This document shows, piece by piece, positions 36,484-48,816 of a stretch of DNA of 64,000 bases. This DNA comes from Folioceros fuciformis. Its lineage: Eukaryota; Anthocerotophyta; Anthocerotopsida; Anthocerotales. Below the pieces are notes generated by a model, which saw nothing but the letters and a program-made list of their open reading frames with translations, was not told where the DNA came from and did not search any database. The stretch covers positions 225,671 through 289,670 of the forward strand of contig JBNGIO010006237.1 of NCBI GenBank assembly GCA_049999805.1, written 5' to 3'. Within the stretch, counting starts at the first letter, position 1; every line of letters begins with the position of its first letter. The position numbers and the translations under genes were made by a program.

Positions 36484-38586
36484 CTATGAATGTTGTACAG
36501 AAGCGGCTGATGGCAATCCTGCCTTCGTTTTCACGGGGGCCTCCAGATGCCCTGTCCGGGAGTTGAAGAAGCGCGAATGATCATCATCTAATTCCGCCAC
36601 CCCAAAACTGGGAGGCTCGAACTTGCTTTCGGCGAAGATCGAAGCCATGGACTGCTCTGGACCCGTCCTCGCCCACCACCTGCTCCTGTCCATGGCCTCC
36701 TTGGCCGCGTCCAAATTGAGAGCCGTATCTTGGGGGAAGGGAGGGTGGAAAGGGGCGGAGTCCTCGGGCTCGCTGTGATGGGGGTCATGGCCGGGGGGAG
36801 GTTCCTCCTCCTGCAACGGCTTGACGTTCTCTGGCATCCAGCTGGGGTAATTTTGCCTGAAGCTGGCCATAGACTTGCTCATCTTCTCATCGTCGTCCAT
36901 GGCGGGGGAGGTGCCGTCGAAGACGCTGAGGCTGCAAACATGACCGACACCCGGAATGAGGATGGTGGAGTTGTGCACGAACGCCAGGATGTCGTCCACG
37001 AAGTGCGGCAGCACAAAGCAGAGGAGGAAGGGCGTGATAAAGATGGAGGCCATCTCCTGCAGAAACTCCACAGCTCTGTACTGAAAGAGCTTTTGAAACT
37101 CGGTCCGGACCCGCTCGGAGCTCTCCTGCCCTACCCAGTGCTCGGGCTGGTAGTGCGTATGATGCACCACGCTCTGCATTACGGATTCCGGGCTGGATTC
37201 CAGAAAGTCTTGGGAGATGAAGGAGCGGCTGAGCACCGAAAGAGTGCCAAACACAGCCACATACCAGCCCACCTCGTGGCCGAAGAGCGCCGCCTGCAAC
37301 ACCGTCTCGTGCAGTACCACCGTGCCCAAGAGCACCATGGCGAAGGCCCCCGAGACATAGGACACCACCTTGGCCACCACCAGTAGGGTGGGGCTGGAGG
37401 GGAACAGCTTTAGGTACTCCACCGCGTGCTTGTAGCTGGCATCCAAGCGGAGCTTGAGGCAGTGATCCAGCTCGTTGAACTCCCGGAAGGTCCATCTAGC
37501 AAGGTTCGACCAGTCCCGGAAGCCTGCTGTGCTAGGCCTGTGGTAGAACTGCTCCCCGTTCTTCATGAGAAAGTACATGAGCATGAGGATGAAGTAAAAG
37601 GGGGAGAGCAGCAGCGTGGCACCACCCAGCGCCCGGAGCCTCCTGCGAATCACGTCCGGCCTGCGAGTGAAGTCGGGCTTGATTAGAAAATTGCTGTCAT
37701 ACATGTGGTGCAGGATGCACCAATTTAAGCTCCACTCCAGGGTCTTGGTGAGCAGCGGTCGCTTCCGATTGCCCTGCGCATCATGGTGGCCCTGGAATGG
37801 GCCAGCCCCCGGCACCCAGGACGGCACCGGCAGCGAAATCAACCCCTGGTTCAACATGGCTATTAGCCAGTTCTCCCTCCGCATGATCCTGCTCACAATG
37901 TCCGGCGCCGACAGGTCCCGCACGATGCACAACCGCTTCCGGCTCTGTACCTCCACCAGCCTCTCCACCACCTCCGCCCATGGGGCCTTTTGCAACTCCT
38001 CCTCCCCCAACCCTAAATCCGAGTGAAAGAACCTGCGGATCACTAAATTGTCCCGCAACTGCGGAAAGAATCGCAAAAAACATATGAGCCAGTGCGCGCT
38101 GAAGATGAGGAGGTAGAGCACCACAACCGCCTTGTAAACCGTGAAAGGCCGCAATGGGTCCAGGTGCACCCCTTCCCGCGCCAGTTCACAGCGATTGCTT
38201 CCCTGTCCGCAGTGCAGCACTCCATCCCAATTCACCACTAGCAACAGGAAGCCCGAGAAGCACACGGTGAAGCCGAAGGTGAAGAGCTCCGCTGCCCACC
38301 GCACCGTGATGTGCACCAAACCCTTCTCCGTGTGGTAGTAGTAGATCTGGCGGAAGAAGGTGTCCAAATCCTGGATCGCCAACCGCTTCACGCTGCCCTC
38401 TCCCTCCTCCAAAAATTCGTGTGGGCTGGGGCCGTCCGACAGCGCCTGGTACTCGTGCATCTCCACCTCGACATGGCCACCATCACCATCACCATACTTC
38501 TCCGTGTCCTCAGGGCTCCTCCACAGCCGCAAACTCTTCATCGCCTGCCTTCGCTCATGTCTGCCTCCCACTACACGGAGCCACAC
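36484..38586 (-). CDS. ATG9: autophagy-related protein 9
   Basis: ATG9 is the multispanning lipid scramblase of autophagosome formation, carried on Golgi-derived vesicles. The 700-aa single-exon ORF contains the conserved core: HEYQALSDGPSPHEFLEE, LDTFFRQIYYYHTEKGLVHI, TM1 (FGFTVCFSGFLLLVV), then RENWLIAMLNQGLI near residue 240, TLEWSLNWCILHHMYD, TM segments around LLLSPFYFILMLMYFLM and VLLGTVVLHETVLQAALFG. After these come FQYRAVEFLQEMASIFITPF and FVHNSTILIPGVGHVCSLSV. The C-terminal tail is Pro/Asp/Glu-rich and somewhat shorter than in angiosperms (about 850 aa). The family usually has introns in plants; this copy has none. ATG at 38541 (MKSLRLWRS) is an alternative start. Confidence 0.95.
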   Translation of the reverse strand: MWLRVVGGRHERRQAMKSLRLWRSPEDTEKYGDGDGGHVEVEMHEYQALSDGPSPHEFLEEGEGSVKRLAIQDLDTFFRQIYYYHTEKGLVHITVRWAAELFTFGFTVCFSGFLLLVVNWDGVLHCGQGSNRCELAREGVHLDPLRPFTVYKAVVVLYLLIFSAHWLICFLRFFPQLRDNLVIRRFFHSDLGLGEEELQKAPWAEVVERLVEVQSRKRLCIVRDLSAPDIVSRIMRRENWLIAMLNQGLISLPVPSWVPGAGPFQGHHDAQGNRKRPLLTKTLEWSLNWCILHHMYDSNFLIKPDFTRRPDVIRRRLRALGGATLLLSPFYFILMLMYFLMKNGEQFYHRPSTAGFRDWSNLARWTFREFNELDHCLKLRLDASYKHAVEYLKLFPSSPTLLVVAKVVSYVSGAFAMVLLGTVVLHETVLQAALFGHEVGWYVAVFGTLSVLSRSFISQDFLESSPESVMQSVVHHTHYQPEHWVGQESSERVRTEFQKLFQYRAVEFLQEMASIFITPFLLCFVLPHFVDDILAFVHNSTILIPGVGHVCSLSVFDGTSPAMDDDEKMSKSMASFRQNYPSWMPENVKPLQEEEPPPGHDPHHSEPEDSAPFHPPFPQDTALNLDAAKEAMDRSRWWARTGPEQSMASIFAESKFEPPSFGVAELDDDHSRFFNSRTGHLEAPVKTKAGLPSAASVQHS

Positions 38587-39195
38587 AGGCGCGCTGCTGC
38601 TCCTCCTCCGTCCAATTCACAGGCCCCGAATCCGGCCCCGCCGGACCTTCACACGCGCATGCACGCACCGGCTCCTCTTCGTCCGCCCTAAAGCCGCCTA
38701 CTGCCCCCCTTTCTTTCGGCTGGCTGCCTGGCTGCCTTCACGCTCACGCCTGCGCCTCGATCCTGTCGTGGGCAACCCCGGCCCTTTGTTGAGTAACCAC
38801 GGGTCTTCCATGCGATTCCTAGGGGTTTAAAAAGCCCCAAGCTTTTCGAAATCGAAACCACATATTCCATGTACTGTACATACACACATACATACATACA
38901 TACATACATACATACATGTCTGCATACATACATACAAACATACATACGTACATACATACATACATACATACATACATACTGCATACATACATACATACAT
39001 ACATACATACATACTGCATACATACATACATACATACATACATACATACATACATACATACATACATGTCTGCATACAGACACTAATGTGTGTGCGATAC
39101 ATACATATATAGCCCACAACAAGGCTTTGCCAAACTGGGCTGGCCTGCTCCTCTTCTCTTCCCCGCCCAATGAGCTCCTACTGGTAGCCAGGACG
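38587..39195. promoter_or_regulatory. divergent promoter region ATG9 / GMD containing a microsatellite
   Basis: 609 bp between the two start codons. The centre is occupied by a long CATA/TACA tetranucleotide tract (annotated separately). A TATATAG word at about 39105-39111, some 90 bp upstream of the GMD ATG, could act as a TATA box. The two genes are unrelated in function. Confidence 0.4.
38880..39072. repeat. (CATA)n tetranucleotide microsatellite
   Basis: About 190 bp of nearly uninterrupted CATACATA repeats with occasional GTCTG, GTA or CTG interruptions. The interruption ACATGTCTGCATACA occurs at both ends (near 38915 and 39065), suggesting internal duplication. Open frames through it encode only repeated Tyr/Ile/His/Thr or Met/Tyr/Val/Cys and are not genes. 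Confidence 0.95.
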
Positions 39196-40440
<1,245 letters not shown>

Positions 40441-43240
40441 CGAGCTCACGGTCTGCAGCGGGTACATTTGTCTCCCAACTTGCAAGCGGCTTTCAGAGAA
40501 AGGTAATTTCACAACGGCGCTCTCCACATCCTTCGATTGATTCCTCATCCAAAAATTTATTTTCGGTGTGCTGGTTTCCCGGCCTGCTTGGTTCCTGATT
40601 TCCAGGAGTGATTTTCTTTTTTCTGCCTTTGCGTATAGGCTTCGTTCCCCCTTTCCATCCTTGGTCTATTGATTCTGCCCGCCTTGTTTCCCGATGTCCT
40701 TTTGGCAAGAGGGAATGACTTTTGCCTTCCACAGCTTGTTTCCCAATGTCCTTTTAGCAAGAGGGAATGACTTATGCCCTCCACAGCTTGTTTCCTAATG
40801 TCCTTTCAGCAAGAAGAAATGACTTACGCCTTCCACAGCTTGTTTCCTAATGTCCTTTTAGCAAGAGGGAATGACTTATGCCTTCCACAGCTAGTTTCCC
40901 AATGGCCGTTTAGCAAGAGGGAATGACTTTTGCCTTCAACAGCTTGTTTCCCTATCTCCTGTGAACAAAAGGGAATGAGGGTCATTCCCTTTTGCCTTCC
41001 CCTCCTTGTTTCCTAATTGTTGCCTGCCCATCCTTTTTTCCTAATCGTCTTCTGGCACAAGGGAATGACTTTTACCTTCCAGAGCTTGTTTCCCAATCCC
41101 TTCTAGCGCAAGGGAATGACTTTCGCCTTGCACACTGCGGCCACCCGGCCTTCGTTTATTCTGAAACATCTCGACTCCTCAAAGGCTCAAGTTTCTGCTC
41201 TACTAACAATGAGGCCTACCCCACCAAGGGATCCACATTTCGTAGCAGTCCTAGTGCCAGCCAAGTCCCTTCGGTTCAAGGAGTATTACGCCGTAAATAC
41301 TGTACAGTGTTTTTCGACATACAACTAGCTATCTACATCTTCACAAAATCTATCCAATCCTTCCTCTGATATGCAGACCTAGTCTCATTCCATCAAACTA
41401 CTCCCGCCCTCGACCACTCCGCCCCTCAATCATGGACCCAAGAGTGCTCAAGGATAGTCTTCTCCGCCCCCTCCTCTGGGTCTATCAGAATCAAAATCAA
41501 GACATCAGAGCCACTGAACACACAAGAAGCTACTCTCTCTGTCAAAAAGAAAAACCAAATCCAAATTGAAATTGCTGAATGCACAGGGGAGTACGCTATA
41601 CCGAGCTGAGTGCTGGGACCATTCCTCAACACCGACTCCTTCACCAAGGCCGCATTCTCCCTTACTGAATTTGTAGACATTTCTCCGCGGAACACAGACT
41701 CCTTCACCGATACAACAGACTCTTTCACCGACGCGACAGACTCCAAAACCGTATTTGTAGTGTGTGTCACCATATCGCTCACAGTCTGCCTGAGTAATTC
41801 CCGGGCTCGTCGAGGAGAAGACAAACTTTGGTTCTGGACATCATGATTCTCCTGCAACGCCAGCACCTTCCGTCAGATGTCACACGGGAAGCATGAAACC
41901 CTAACGCTGAAGACTTGAGCAGTCACTCGCTCGACCTGCAGCTGAGGCCCGTCTTGGTCCCCCTCCACTCTGAGCTTGGGCCCGTGCTTCTCCATGCCCG
42001 CCAAGTCTCCGACTTTCAAACAATCTTTTCACCCGACTACCTGGTTACCAGAAAGCGCACGACGCACGCAAGCCACGCACACAGCGACGCCACACCTCGC
42101 GCAAGAGACACAATCACATTACTGCGGGACAGTCTACATCCTCGCAAGAATGAAGAGCCTGCAAGAAGCAGGAGCGAGACGTGTCACGCGCTCCTTGCTG
42201 GGGTTGCTCCTACCAACCGTAAAACCCTAAAGGCCGTCCGCAAGCTGCGTGCTGGATGCAACAAGTCCTCTCCTGCAGACGAAGCAATCTCGCGTCGACA
42301 GTCTGGCCGATGACGGAGCAAACATAAGCACGCAGAGACGGTGAGACAAGTACCGTCCGCGACACATTCCCGGGCCGTCGGGGCAGGCGGACCAGCCGCA
42401 CGTCGGCTGTTGATGGAAGCCATGGCAACTGGCAGTCGCAGAGTGCCGGTGAGCGCGGCGGCGGTGAGGCACAGAGAAGCTTGACGCGTGCGCGTCATGG
42501 CTACAGGCCTGTACATGTCACGTATCCCACCCCGTCAGTAGACAGTGTGTGCCATTGGCAGATCACACTGAGCAGCAGAGCTGAGAGACAGGCGTACCCG
42601 AAAGGACGTAAGCATTCGCGGAATGATGTCTCCTCTCCCAATCCATAGGCGTGGCAGGTGTGACCCACCTTCCATTTCTGCCTTCGTGGCTCTGGCCAAT
42701 TCTGCAGCCGCGGCACGCGTACTGCACGCCGCTGCCACCTTGTCAGGCGATTGCCCGATCCCGGCCGTCGCCGGACTGCTATCTGACCACCCATCCAGCC
42801 CTAAAAGCCTATGGCCCCCAGGCGCCATGGCGCTGTCCGGGAACCGGTAGTTCGCATGATGCCTGCGGTTTCAGGAGATCCTGGGAAATCGGGATGCATT
42901 TCCTTTTCTCCAGGAAGGAGGGAGAAGCAGCTGCCAGCCTGTCCCGAGGTTAAAGAGACGAGCTTTATCTGCTGTTGGTTGCAGCTGAGGCAGGTGGAGA
43001 AGCTGCAGTGGCATAACCGGTCCAGGAGCCTCTGCATGTGGGTTGTAGGAGAAGCGGAGGAAGGAAGGACAGCAGGGCAGCGATTTGACATGTCGGAGTT
43101 CAATCTCATGCGGGCACGCATCGGGAAATGGAGACCAGGGTACTCTTACATGGATTCGGGTGTCCGTAGGAGAACGAAGCCGTGGGCGTAGCTCCAAAGC
43201 TGCCTCTCAGATCCCAGATTGCTGCTGGCGCACGCGGAGC
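40441..43240. other. intergenic region with 52-bp minisatellite; one doubtful minus-strand frame
   Basis: 2.8 kb between GMD and the histidine kinase. It holds the 52-bp minisatellite and a minus-strand open frame at 41426-41866 that encodes a helical stretch with VKESV repeated three to four times (ASVKESVVSVKESVF, AALVKESVLR). An acceptor (GCGTTGCAG) near 41855 could start an exon, but no other exon or family resemblance was found. The last few hundred bases include the kinase promoter or leader. Confidence 0.5.
40683..41134 (+). repeat. minisatellite, 52-bp unit, about 8 copies
   Basis: Units start at 40683, 40735, 40787, 40839 and 40891 at an exact 52-bp period, each reading CTTGTTTCCCAATGTCCTTT and then TAGCAAGAGGGAATGACTTA-like sequence, ending CCTTCCACAG. 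The period breaks near 40943-41030, where one unit is inverted or rearranged (GGGAATGAGGGTCATTCCC is palindromic), and then two more diverged units follow. Not a CRISPR array: there are no unique spacers. Confidence 0.92.
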
Positions 43241-45750
43241 ATGAGTGCTGCAGCCGGTGGTGGGCAGGAGGATTTGGGCACCAGCTGGGACGGGCCGGGG
43301 GATTCAGCCGATGGAGGACTCAAAAGAGCGAGGATGGAGCAAGGCGTATATTGGGAAGGCAGGGACGGGGTCGCGGCCAGCATTCTGCGGATTCCGCCGG
43401 GTTCGCTTGGAGTGGACGCGGGCAGAGGGGAGAACTCGGACTCGAAGTCGGGGGAGTCCTCGGAGCCTGAGCTCCCACAGTCCGTGTTGCAGATCGTTGC
43501 CACCTGTCTCGAGTGCGACCTTCTAGTGGCAGCCGTGGTGCGCTTGAATGTTGCGGAGACGGTGCTGTGCGTGCCCCAGGGCCGCATAACAGTGCCTGTG
43601 AGATTCAACAAGGCAGTGCTGAAAGCAGCTGGAACTGGGCGATTGGTGAGCACGGAGAGGATGACCTTGCCCAGCATGCTGTCAGTAGTGCTGGGTGATC
43701 GGCCTCAGCGGCTCCTGGCGACGGAGTTCAGGTTGGAGGGACATCTGGGTATCTGCTACGCACTGTGGTTGGAGCCGGGCAGTGTTCCTCCGGACTGCGA
43801 GCAGGTGATGGATGATGCAGGGCAGTCTCTTCCCCTGCTGCTGGCGGCAAAGGTGCGCACCCTGTGCTGGGACCGGATGGGCAGGCGGTTTGATGCCATC
43901 CTCAGGACCATGCCTCAGGCGGTTGTGTTTGTGGATGACGGAATCGGACCGTGCCTCATCAATTCTGCGGCATCCGAGCTGTTGGGTTTGGATGGAGCGG
44001 GGGAAGTAGACACGAGCGCGGTGGCTTCCGGGATGTGCCGACTTGCTGATCGCTGCGTCATCCGGGCGTCTGCTTACAGGTGTGTGTGGGCGGTGTTCTG
44101 TCGAAAGCTTTGCTTCGGTTGATTCCGTGCTTGTGAAGCTTTGAGTCGTGGAAACCGGCCTGACGTTTGCAGAGCAGATGCTTCAAGCAGGTCGGCGCCC
44201 ATCGGGATCAGCTGTTTGAGTGGGAGTGGGAACTCAAGGATCCCAGGCAGGTGTTCCGGGTGCGGTCCTATCCTGTGAGCAAGAATGTCACTCACGGGCG
44301 CATCTGGTTCTTCGATGACATCACTGCGGAGAGGGATGCGAGGGCGGCCGTGGAAGCTGCCGACAAGGCCAAGACTCAGTTCATGGCCATGATGAGCCAC
44401 GAGCTGCGCACTCCCATGACGGGAGTGCTGGGCATGCTGGAGCTGCTGTGCCTCACATCCCTGTCCCCTGAGCAGGACTCATTCGTGCGCATCATGCAAG
44501 GCTCCGCAGAGGGCCTCGTGCAGGTTCTGGATGAGATCCTCGACTTCTCTGCGATCCAGGCCGGGCAGTTCACCCTGGAAGTGTCGGACTTCCACATCGG
44601 TGAGCTTCTGGAGCAGCTGTGCGCCTTATTTCAGGGCAAGCTGGCGGAGAAGAAGCTCAAGCTCACAGTGCGCATGCCGGAGCGGGGGCAACAGGCGGTC
44701 AGGGGAGACGAGCGGATCCGGCAGGTGATCACCAATCTCGTCAGCAATGCCATCAAGTTCACTCAAACCGGCGGCATCGACATCTCGTGGCTCCCTGTTG
44801 CTGGTAGGGTGTGCACAAGCATCACAGTCCAATGTCTTCCTGGCTCTCTTGTTTCGACCTGCAGTCTCAAAACATTTGTGTGGGCTCATCCAGGGCCGAC
44901 AGGTCCGCCCCATGAATCCACGGAGCCCGACACAAGCCAAAAGCCTGAAGGCAGGGACCAGGCCAGTCTCAGCTTCACACACGCAAACAGTTTGGAGACG
45001 GAGAGGCTAGCACAAGCAGGGGAGCAGGAGCAGGAGCAGGTCCTGGAGCATTGCATGTGGCATGAAGTGAGGGTGAAGGACTCCGGGATAGGGCTCAGCA
45101 AAGAGCAGCAGGGGAAGCTGTTCCAGTCCTTCTCGCAGGCAGACACGAGCACCACCAGGAAGTTCGGCGGCACCGGGTTGGGCCTGGCCATCAGCAAGGG
45201 GCTGGTGACGGCCATGGGAGGCAGGATCTGGGTAGAGAGCGAGGTGGGCAAAGGCAGCACCTTCGCCTTCTGCATCCCGCTGCAGCCTGCTCTGGACCCG
45301 TCCAGGCAGGTGTCAGGCGCGGACAGGTCTTCGCCTCTAAAATCCAACTCGCTGAAGATGACTAGCAGATCCCTTCGGGTGCTGGCAGCCGAGGACGACA
45401 AGGTGAGCCAGCTCCTGCTGCGGAGAATGCTAGAGCACTACGGGCACTCGGTGGACCTGGTCAGCAACGGCCAACAAGCACTGGAGGCCGTTCAGGAAAA
45501 AACCTACGACATGGTGCTCATGGATCTTCAGATGCCCGTGCTGGATGGGCTCCAAGCCACAAAGCTTGTGAGGGCGCTGGGCACCAGCGTTGCCAGCGTC
45601 CCCATTTATGCTCTAACGGCAGATGTCCTGACTAAAGAGCGGGAGTCTCTGGAAGCCATGAGGCTGGACGGCTACCTAACTAAACCCATTAACTGGGAGA
45701 ATCTATCCCAGGTTATCGACAACGTCATTCTTTCCACTTCGGCCACCTAA
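43241..45750 (+). CDS. PAS-domain hybrid histidine kinase (PHK-like)
   Basis: A hybrid two-component sensor of 804 aa in two exons, 43241-44079 and 44175-45750. The N-terminal ~190 residues after an acidic lead resemble a GAF-like fold (region around LPQSVLQIVATCLECDLLVA). A PAS-like domain follows (DAILRTMPQAVVFVDDGIG ... RIWFFDDITAERDAR). HisKA has the phospho-acceptor His in MSHELRTPMTGVLG (near residue 355). HATPase_c has NLVSNAIKFT, DSGIGL and GGTGLGLAI. The C-terminal receiver has the acidic EDD, phospho-acceptor Asp in LMDLQMPVLDG and Lys in YLTKPI. No transmembrane segment is seen, so it is probably soluble. PAS-type hybrid kinases of this layout (PHK) are known from mosses and lycophytes and are missing in flowering plants. 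The N box and G1 box are separated by an unusually long low-complexity insert. Confidence 0.88.
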
Positions 45751-46496
45751 TATACATACAGCAATGTGCCTGCTAGGCGTGTCACTTGTACACTAGACTA
45801 GAACTTCGGCTGATCAATGGCGTCCAAGAATGGGATGCCTCTCGGATCACGGCAGCACAATACACGTGTCTAGATCTTTTCCTCGACAATGCGGGACATG
45901 CATACCTAGGTACCTAGAAAAGATTGGATTTCGTGAGAAGGGATAGATACCATTGCTTCTTTCCTCTTGATGCATTGTGTTTGTCGTCCGGTGCACAAAA
46001 ATTGGCTTGGGTTCAGTACAAGGGACTACTGAGTGGTTTCCGTCCAAATATCCACAGGATGGAAGCATCTTTCTTAATCTTCGTCCTCAAGTATACAGTA
46101 ACTATCAGTTCGTCCAACGCTACTGCAACCCCTGTGGCCTCCTGCTTACTACGCTGCCAGTGTCAGTAACTGGTGCCCCCACACACCTGGACTAACAGCA
46201 CACCTACCTGACGGAACATGCCCTGTCACACCCTGAAAACAATAGGACCTGCTTAGCCCTAATGAACAAACTCCATTGTCCGACTTCCGAGCAATTTGAA
46301 TGCTTCCTTGTGCTTTTATTAGTGAAGTATGTTGCAATTGTACAGAACACAACCGATCTCGTCGTGAATTCTGCGATGGAGTCTTCAAATACATGTCGAA
46401 GCGTCCATGAAAGCTTGCGTGTGTGAACTTCAATCACCAGTCTAAACTCTACCTGCATTTGCACCTCAAATCCCGGATGTGCATTTCCCCAAGTAC
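45751..46496. other. intergenic, convergent 3' regions
   Basis: 746 bp between the kinase stop codon and the CUE-protein stop codon. Only short unconvincing frames are present; it presumably contains both 3' UTRs. Confidence 0.6.
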
Positions 46497-47812
46497 CTAA
46501 AACACATCAGGGTGGAACCGTCCAGGAATGGAACCCCCTTCCTGTGCTTTGCGAAGATGTAGGCTGAGTGCATAGTTATTCATCTGATGCAACCACACAA
46601 CGAGCGGGGCAAGTGTCAGAAATCCTGGAGTCCACTCAGAAGTGACCCCCACACAAGGATCTGTCTGGGAGAGAGTACGGTCCAAGCTCACATACCTCCA
46701 AATTCCGCAGCTGTTCCTGGTACTTCGAGCACATTTGTTTCAGCTGCTCCAACTCACGAGCACGGTTCTCATGCTCAACTTGCCTTTCGTGCTGAATGAT
46801 ACAGGCACGTTTCAGTATCTGATTGTCGCGGCATAACGCCTGCAGCTGCTCCCTAAACGCAGCGTTCTCCTGTCACAGTGACGCACAGTCAAAACCACAA
46901 AGGAGGAACAGCATAATGCCTAGTTTGCAAGCGGCCACCCATACAAGAAAACACATCAATCCTCAACTAGCAAACCTTTTGCAACAGTTCTGTGGAACGA
47001 GAAGTGACTGCCTTCTCAAATGCCTCGAGAGCCCTTGTAGCCCTTGCTCGTGCATCGTCCAAATCCGTGGCATTCATCATCTCCCCAACAACCAATTCAA
47101 CCCACTCCCTCCCGTCAGCTGGAACACGGGGAGAGGTAGACTCCGCATGGTTCCCGCTCCCTGGCCTGCCTGTAACAGCTGGTGAAGCACGGACATAAGA
47201 CGGGTACCACGCTGTCCATCTTAAAAAACAAGACTAGCAAGCACTGAGCGAAAAAACAGCTAATCATCAAGCACGTCCTTGACGATGACCAACGTACCAG
47301 GAGATGACTGCTCTGCATCGGGTCGAGAGACAGAGGCGTTGTCCAAGTGATCTACTTTGGATGAACTGCGCTCATTAGACCCAAGCTGCAAGTCGCTAAG
47401 ACTCTTGATGGCAGAATCTAGGTTACTCCCACAGGCTTCGAGCACTCTTTCCAACAGCTGCCATGAAACTCAACATGCATGAGGTAAGCGCATGCTTCTG
47501 GAAATCAAAGGACACCAAACCCTACGCGACACGCAACACGTTCTGGCACCACACCTGTCCATCCATGTCGGGGAAAAGCTGGCGAAGCCGTGAGAGTGGC
47601 TCCTGTTGCTCGACGGGAGGGCAAATATAGTGAGCAGAAGTCTCGGAAGTCCCCGCTGCCTCGGAGGCCCCGGTGGGGCTACTCCTTGGGGGCGGGGACA
47701 ATGAAGAGAAGCGAATAGGGGAACCTCCTCCACAACGAATCCTCTTTGCGCTGGGAGGAGAGGAGTAGAGGTCTTCGAACAGGGAACGCTTGCCGCAGAC
47801 GACCGCAGACAT
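46497..47812 (-). CDS. CUE/UBA-like ubiquitin-binding coiled-coil protein (At5g32440-like)
   Basis: Five exons join in frame: 47812-47555, 47457-47298, 47178-46976, 46869-46696 and 46583-46497, for 293 aa. The start MSAVVCGKRSLFEDL with SAKRIRC and SPIRFSSLSPP matches a conserved plant family annotated as ubiquitin-system CUE proteins. The CUE domain spans the first intron: LSRLRQLFPDMDGQ then LLERVLEACGSNLDSAIKSL. The middle has REWVELVVGEMMNATDLDD and ARARATRALEAFEKAV, followed by a long coiled coil (exon 4) and the highly conserved end MNNYALSLHLRKAQ ... SIPGRFHPDVF. The C-terminal sequence and splice phases make the model firm. The role in ubiquitin binding is inferred from the CUE fold; no partner is known to me. 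Confidence 0.9.
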
Positions 47813-48816
47813 TGCAGGAACCCGATCCCCGACTCGCTTCCTAGCCCCAACGAAGTAAGCGCGCTCCTCTCGCTCCCTAATTCGCCAACACCACGGCGGG
47901 TTGCGCGCAGCCAAGCATGACCCCCACCCAGGATGCGCAAGCACATGCAGAAGAGCAAGCCTGCCCAGGGCGGAAACCAGGCCCGATGTCGAGCGTCAAG
48001 AATCGGCCCCGAATCGTGCTCCAAGAACCCTCTAGGCGGCAGCAGCAGAAGCAGCGCCAAGAGATCGAGGGCGAGCACGCAGCTTCAGCGCTTCAACCAA
48101 GGGTTGGACGTCACCTTGGACTTGAAGGCTGCACTCCTTAAGTACGCCATCGCCAGCGCACCATGGCTATGTTTCTACCATCCCCCTATTTTCGCTTTGT
48201 CGCCACCAACCGCTGTCAAACCACGTCTCCCCAATCCTCACAGCTACATATACCGTATTTCGTTTCCAACAAGAACACCCAGCCTACTCCATCGGTACCT
48301 GGTACCTACTGTATGTATGTATAGACTGATTGAGGATTCGATATTGATTAGGTATTTATACATTTATTAACCTTTTTTTTGACTAAAATTACTGGCTGAA
48401 TTAACATGAAAATAGTAACAAGCGTTCAAGGGAGGATGCATACTCATACATGAGACATACATACAAGTAAGGAATATTAAAAAACTATATTAAGAGCATT
48501 GAAATTTCATGAAATTATGGAGAGCTAGTATTCTAGTCTATGGGACTCTATAGCCCATATGTTAGCCCATATTTGTGGTTGAGACTCATGTAATTAAATT
48601 TTTATTATTTTTATCTTTTATTTAATATTTAACTAAATATTTTAAATATTATAGAAATTTATGTTTTTATATAATATTTAATTATTTTTATCTATATTTT
48701 AATGTAATATTATGAAATAATTTTAATATTATAAAACTTTGTATTATTTTTATAATTTATAAAAGAACAAATACCATACTATTGGCGTGTGCACTGGCCT
48801 ACTAACTAAGACTTGA

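Noticed and set aside
36730-37495. Open frames of 218 aa (+) and 202 aa (-) overlapping ATG9
   Set aside because: They lie wholly inside the well-supported ATG9 ORF and reflect its high third-position GC; their products resemble nothing.
40683-41134. CRISPR-like regular repeats
   Set aside because: The 52-bp units are head-to-tail without unique spacers and the sequence is a plant nuclear genome.
41426-41866. Minus-strand frame with VKESV repeats as a gene
   Set aside because: Only one possible exon, no start or partner exon and no known homologue; kept as a remark in the intergenic entry only.
44804-44864. Possible 61-nt GTAGGG...CTGCAG intron in the histidine kinase
   Set aside because: 61 is not a multiple of three; removing it brings a stop codon before the G1 box, whereas the unspliced frame stays open to the receiver domain.
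47470-48370. Frames of 202 aa (-) and 145 aa (+) upstream of the CUE gene
   Set aside because: The first overlaps the CUE first exon in another frame; the second is basic low-complexity sequence in a promoter region with no family resemblance.
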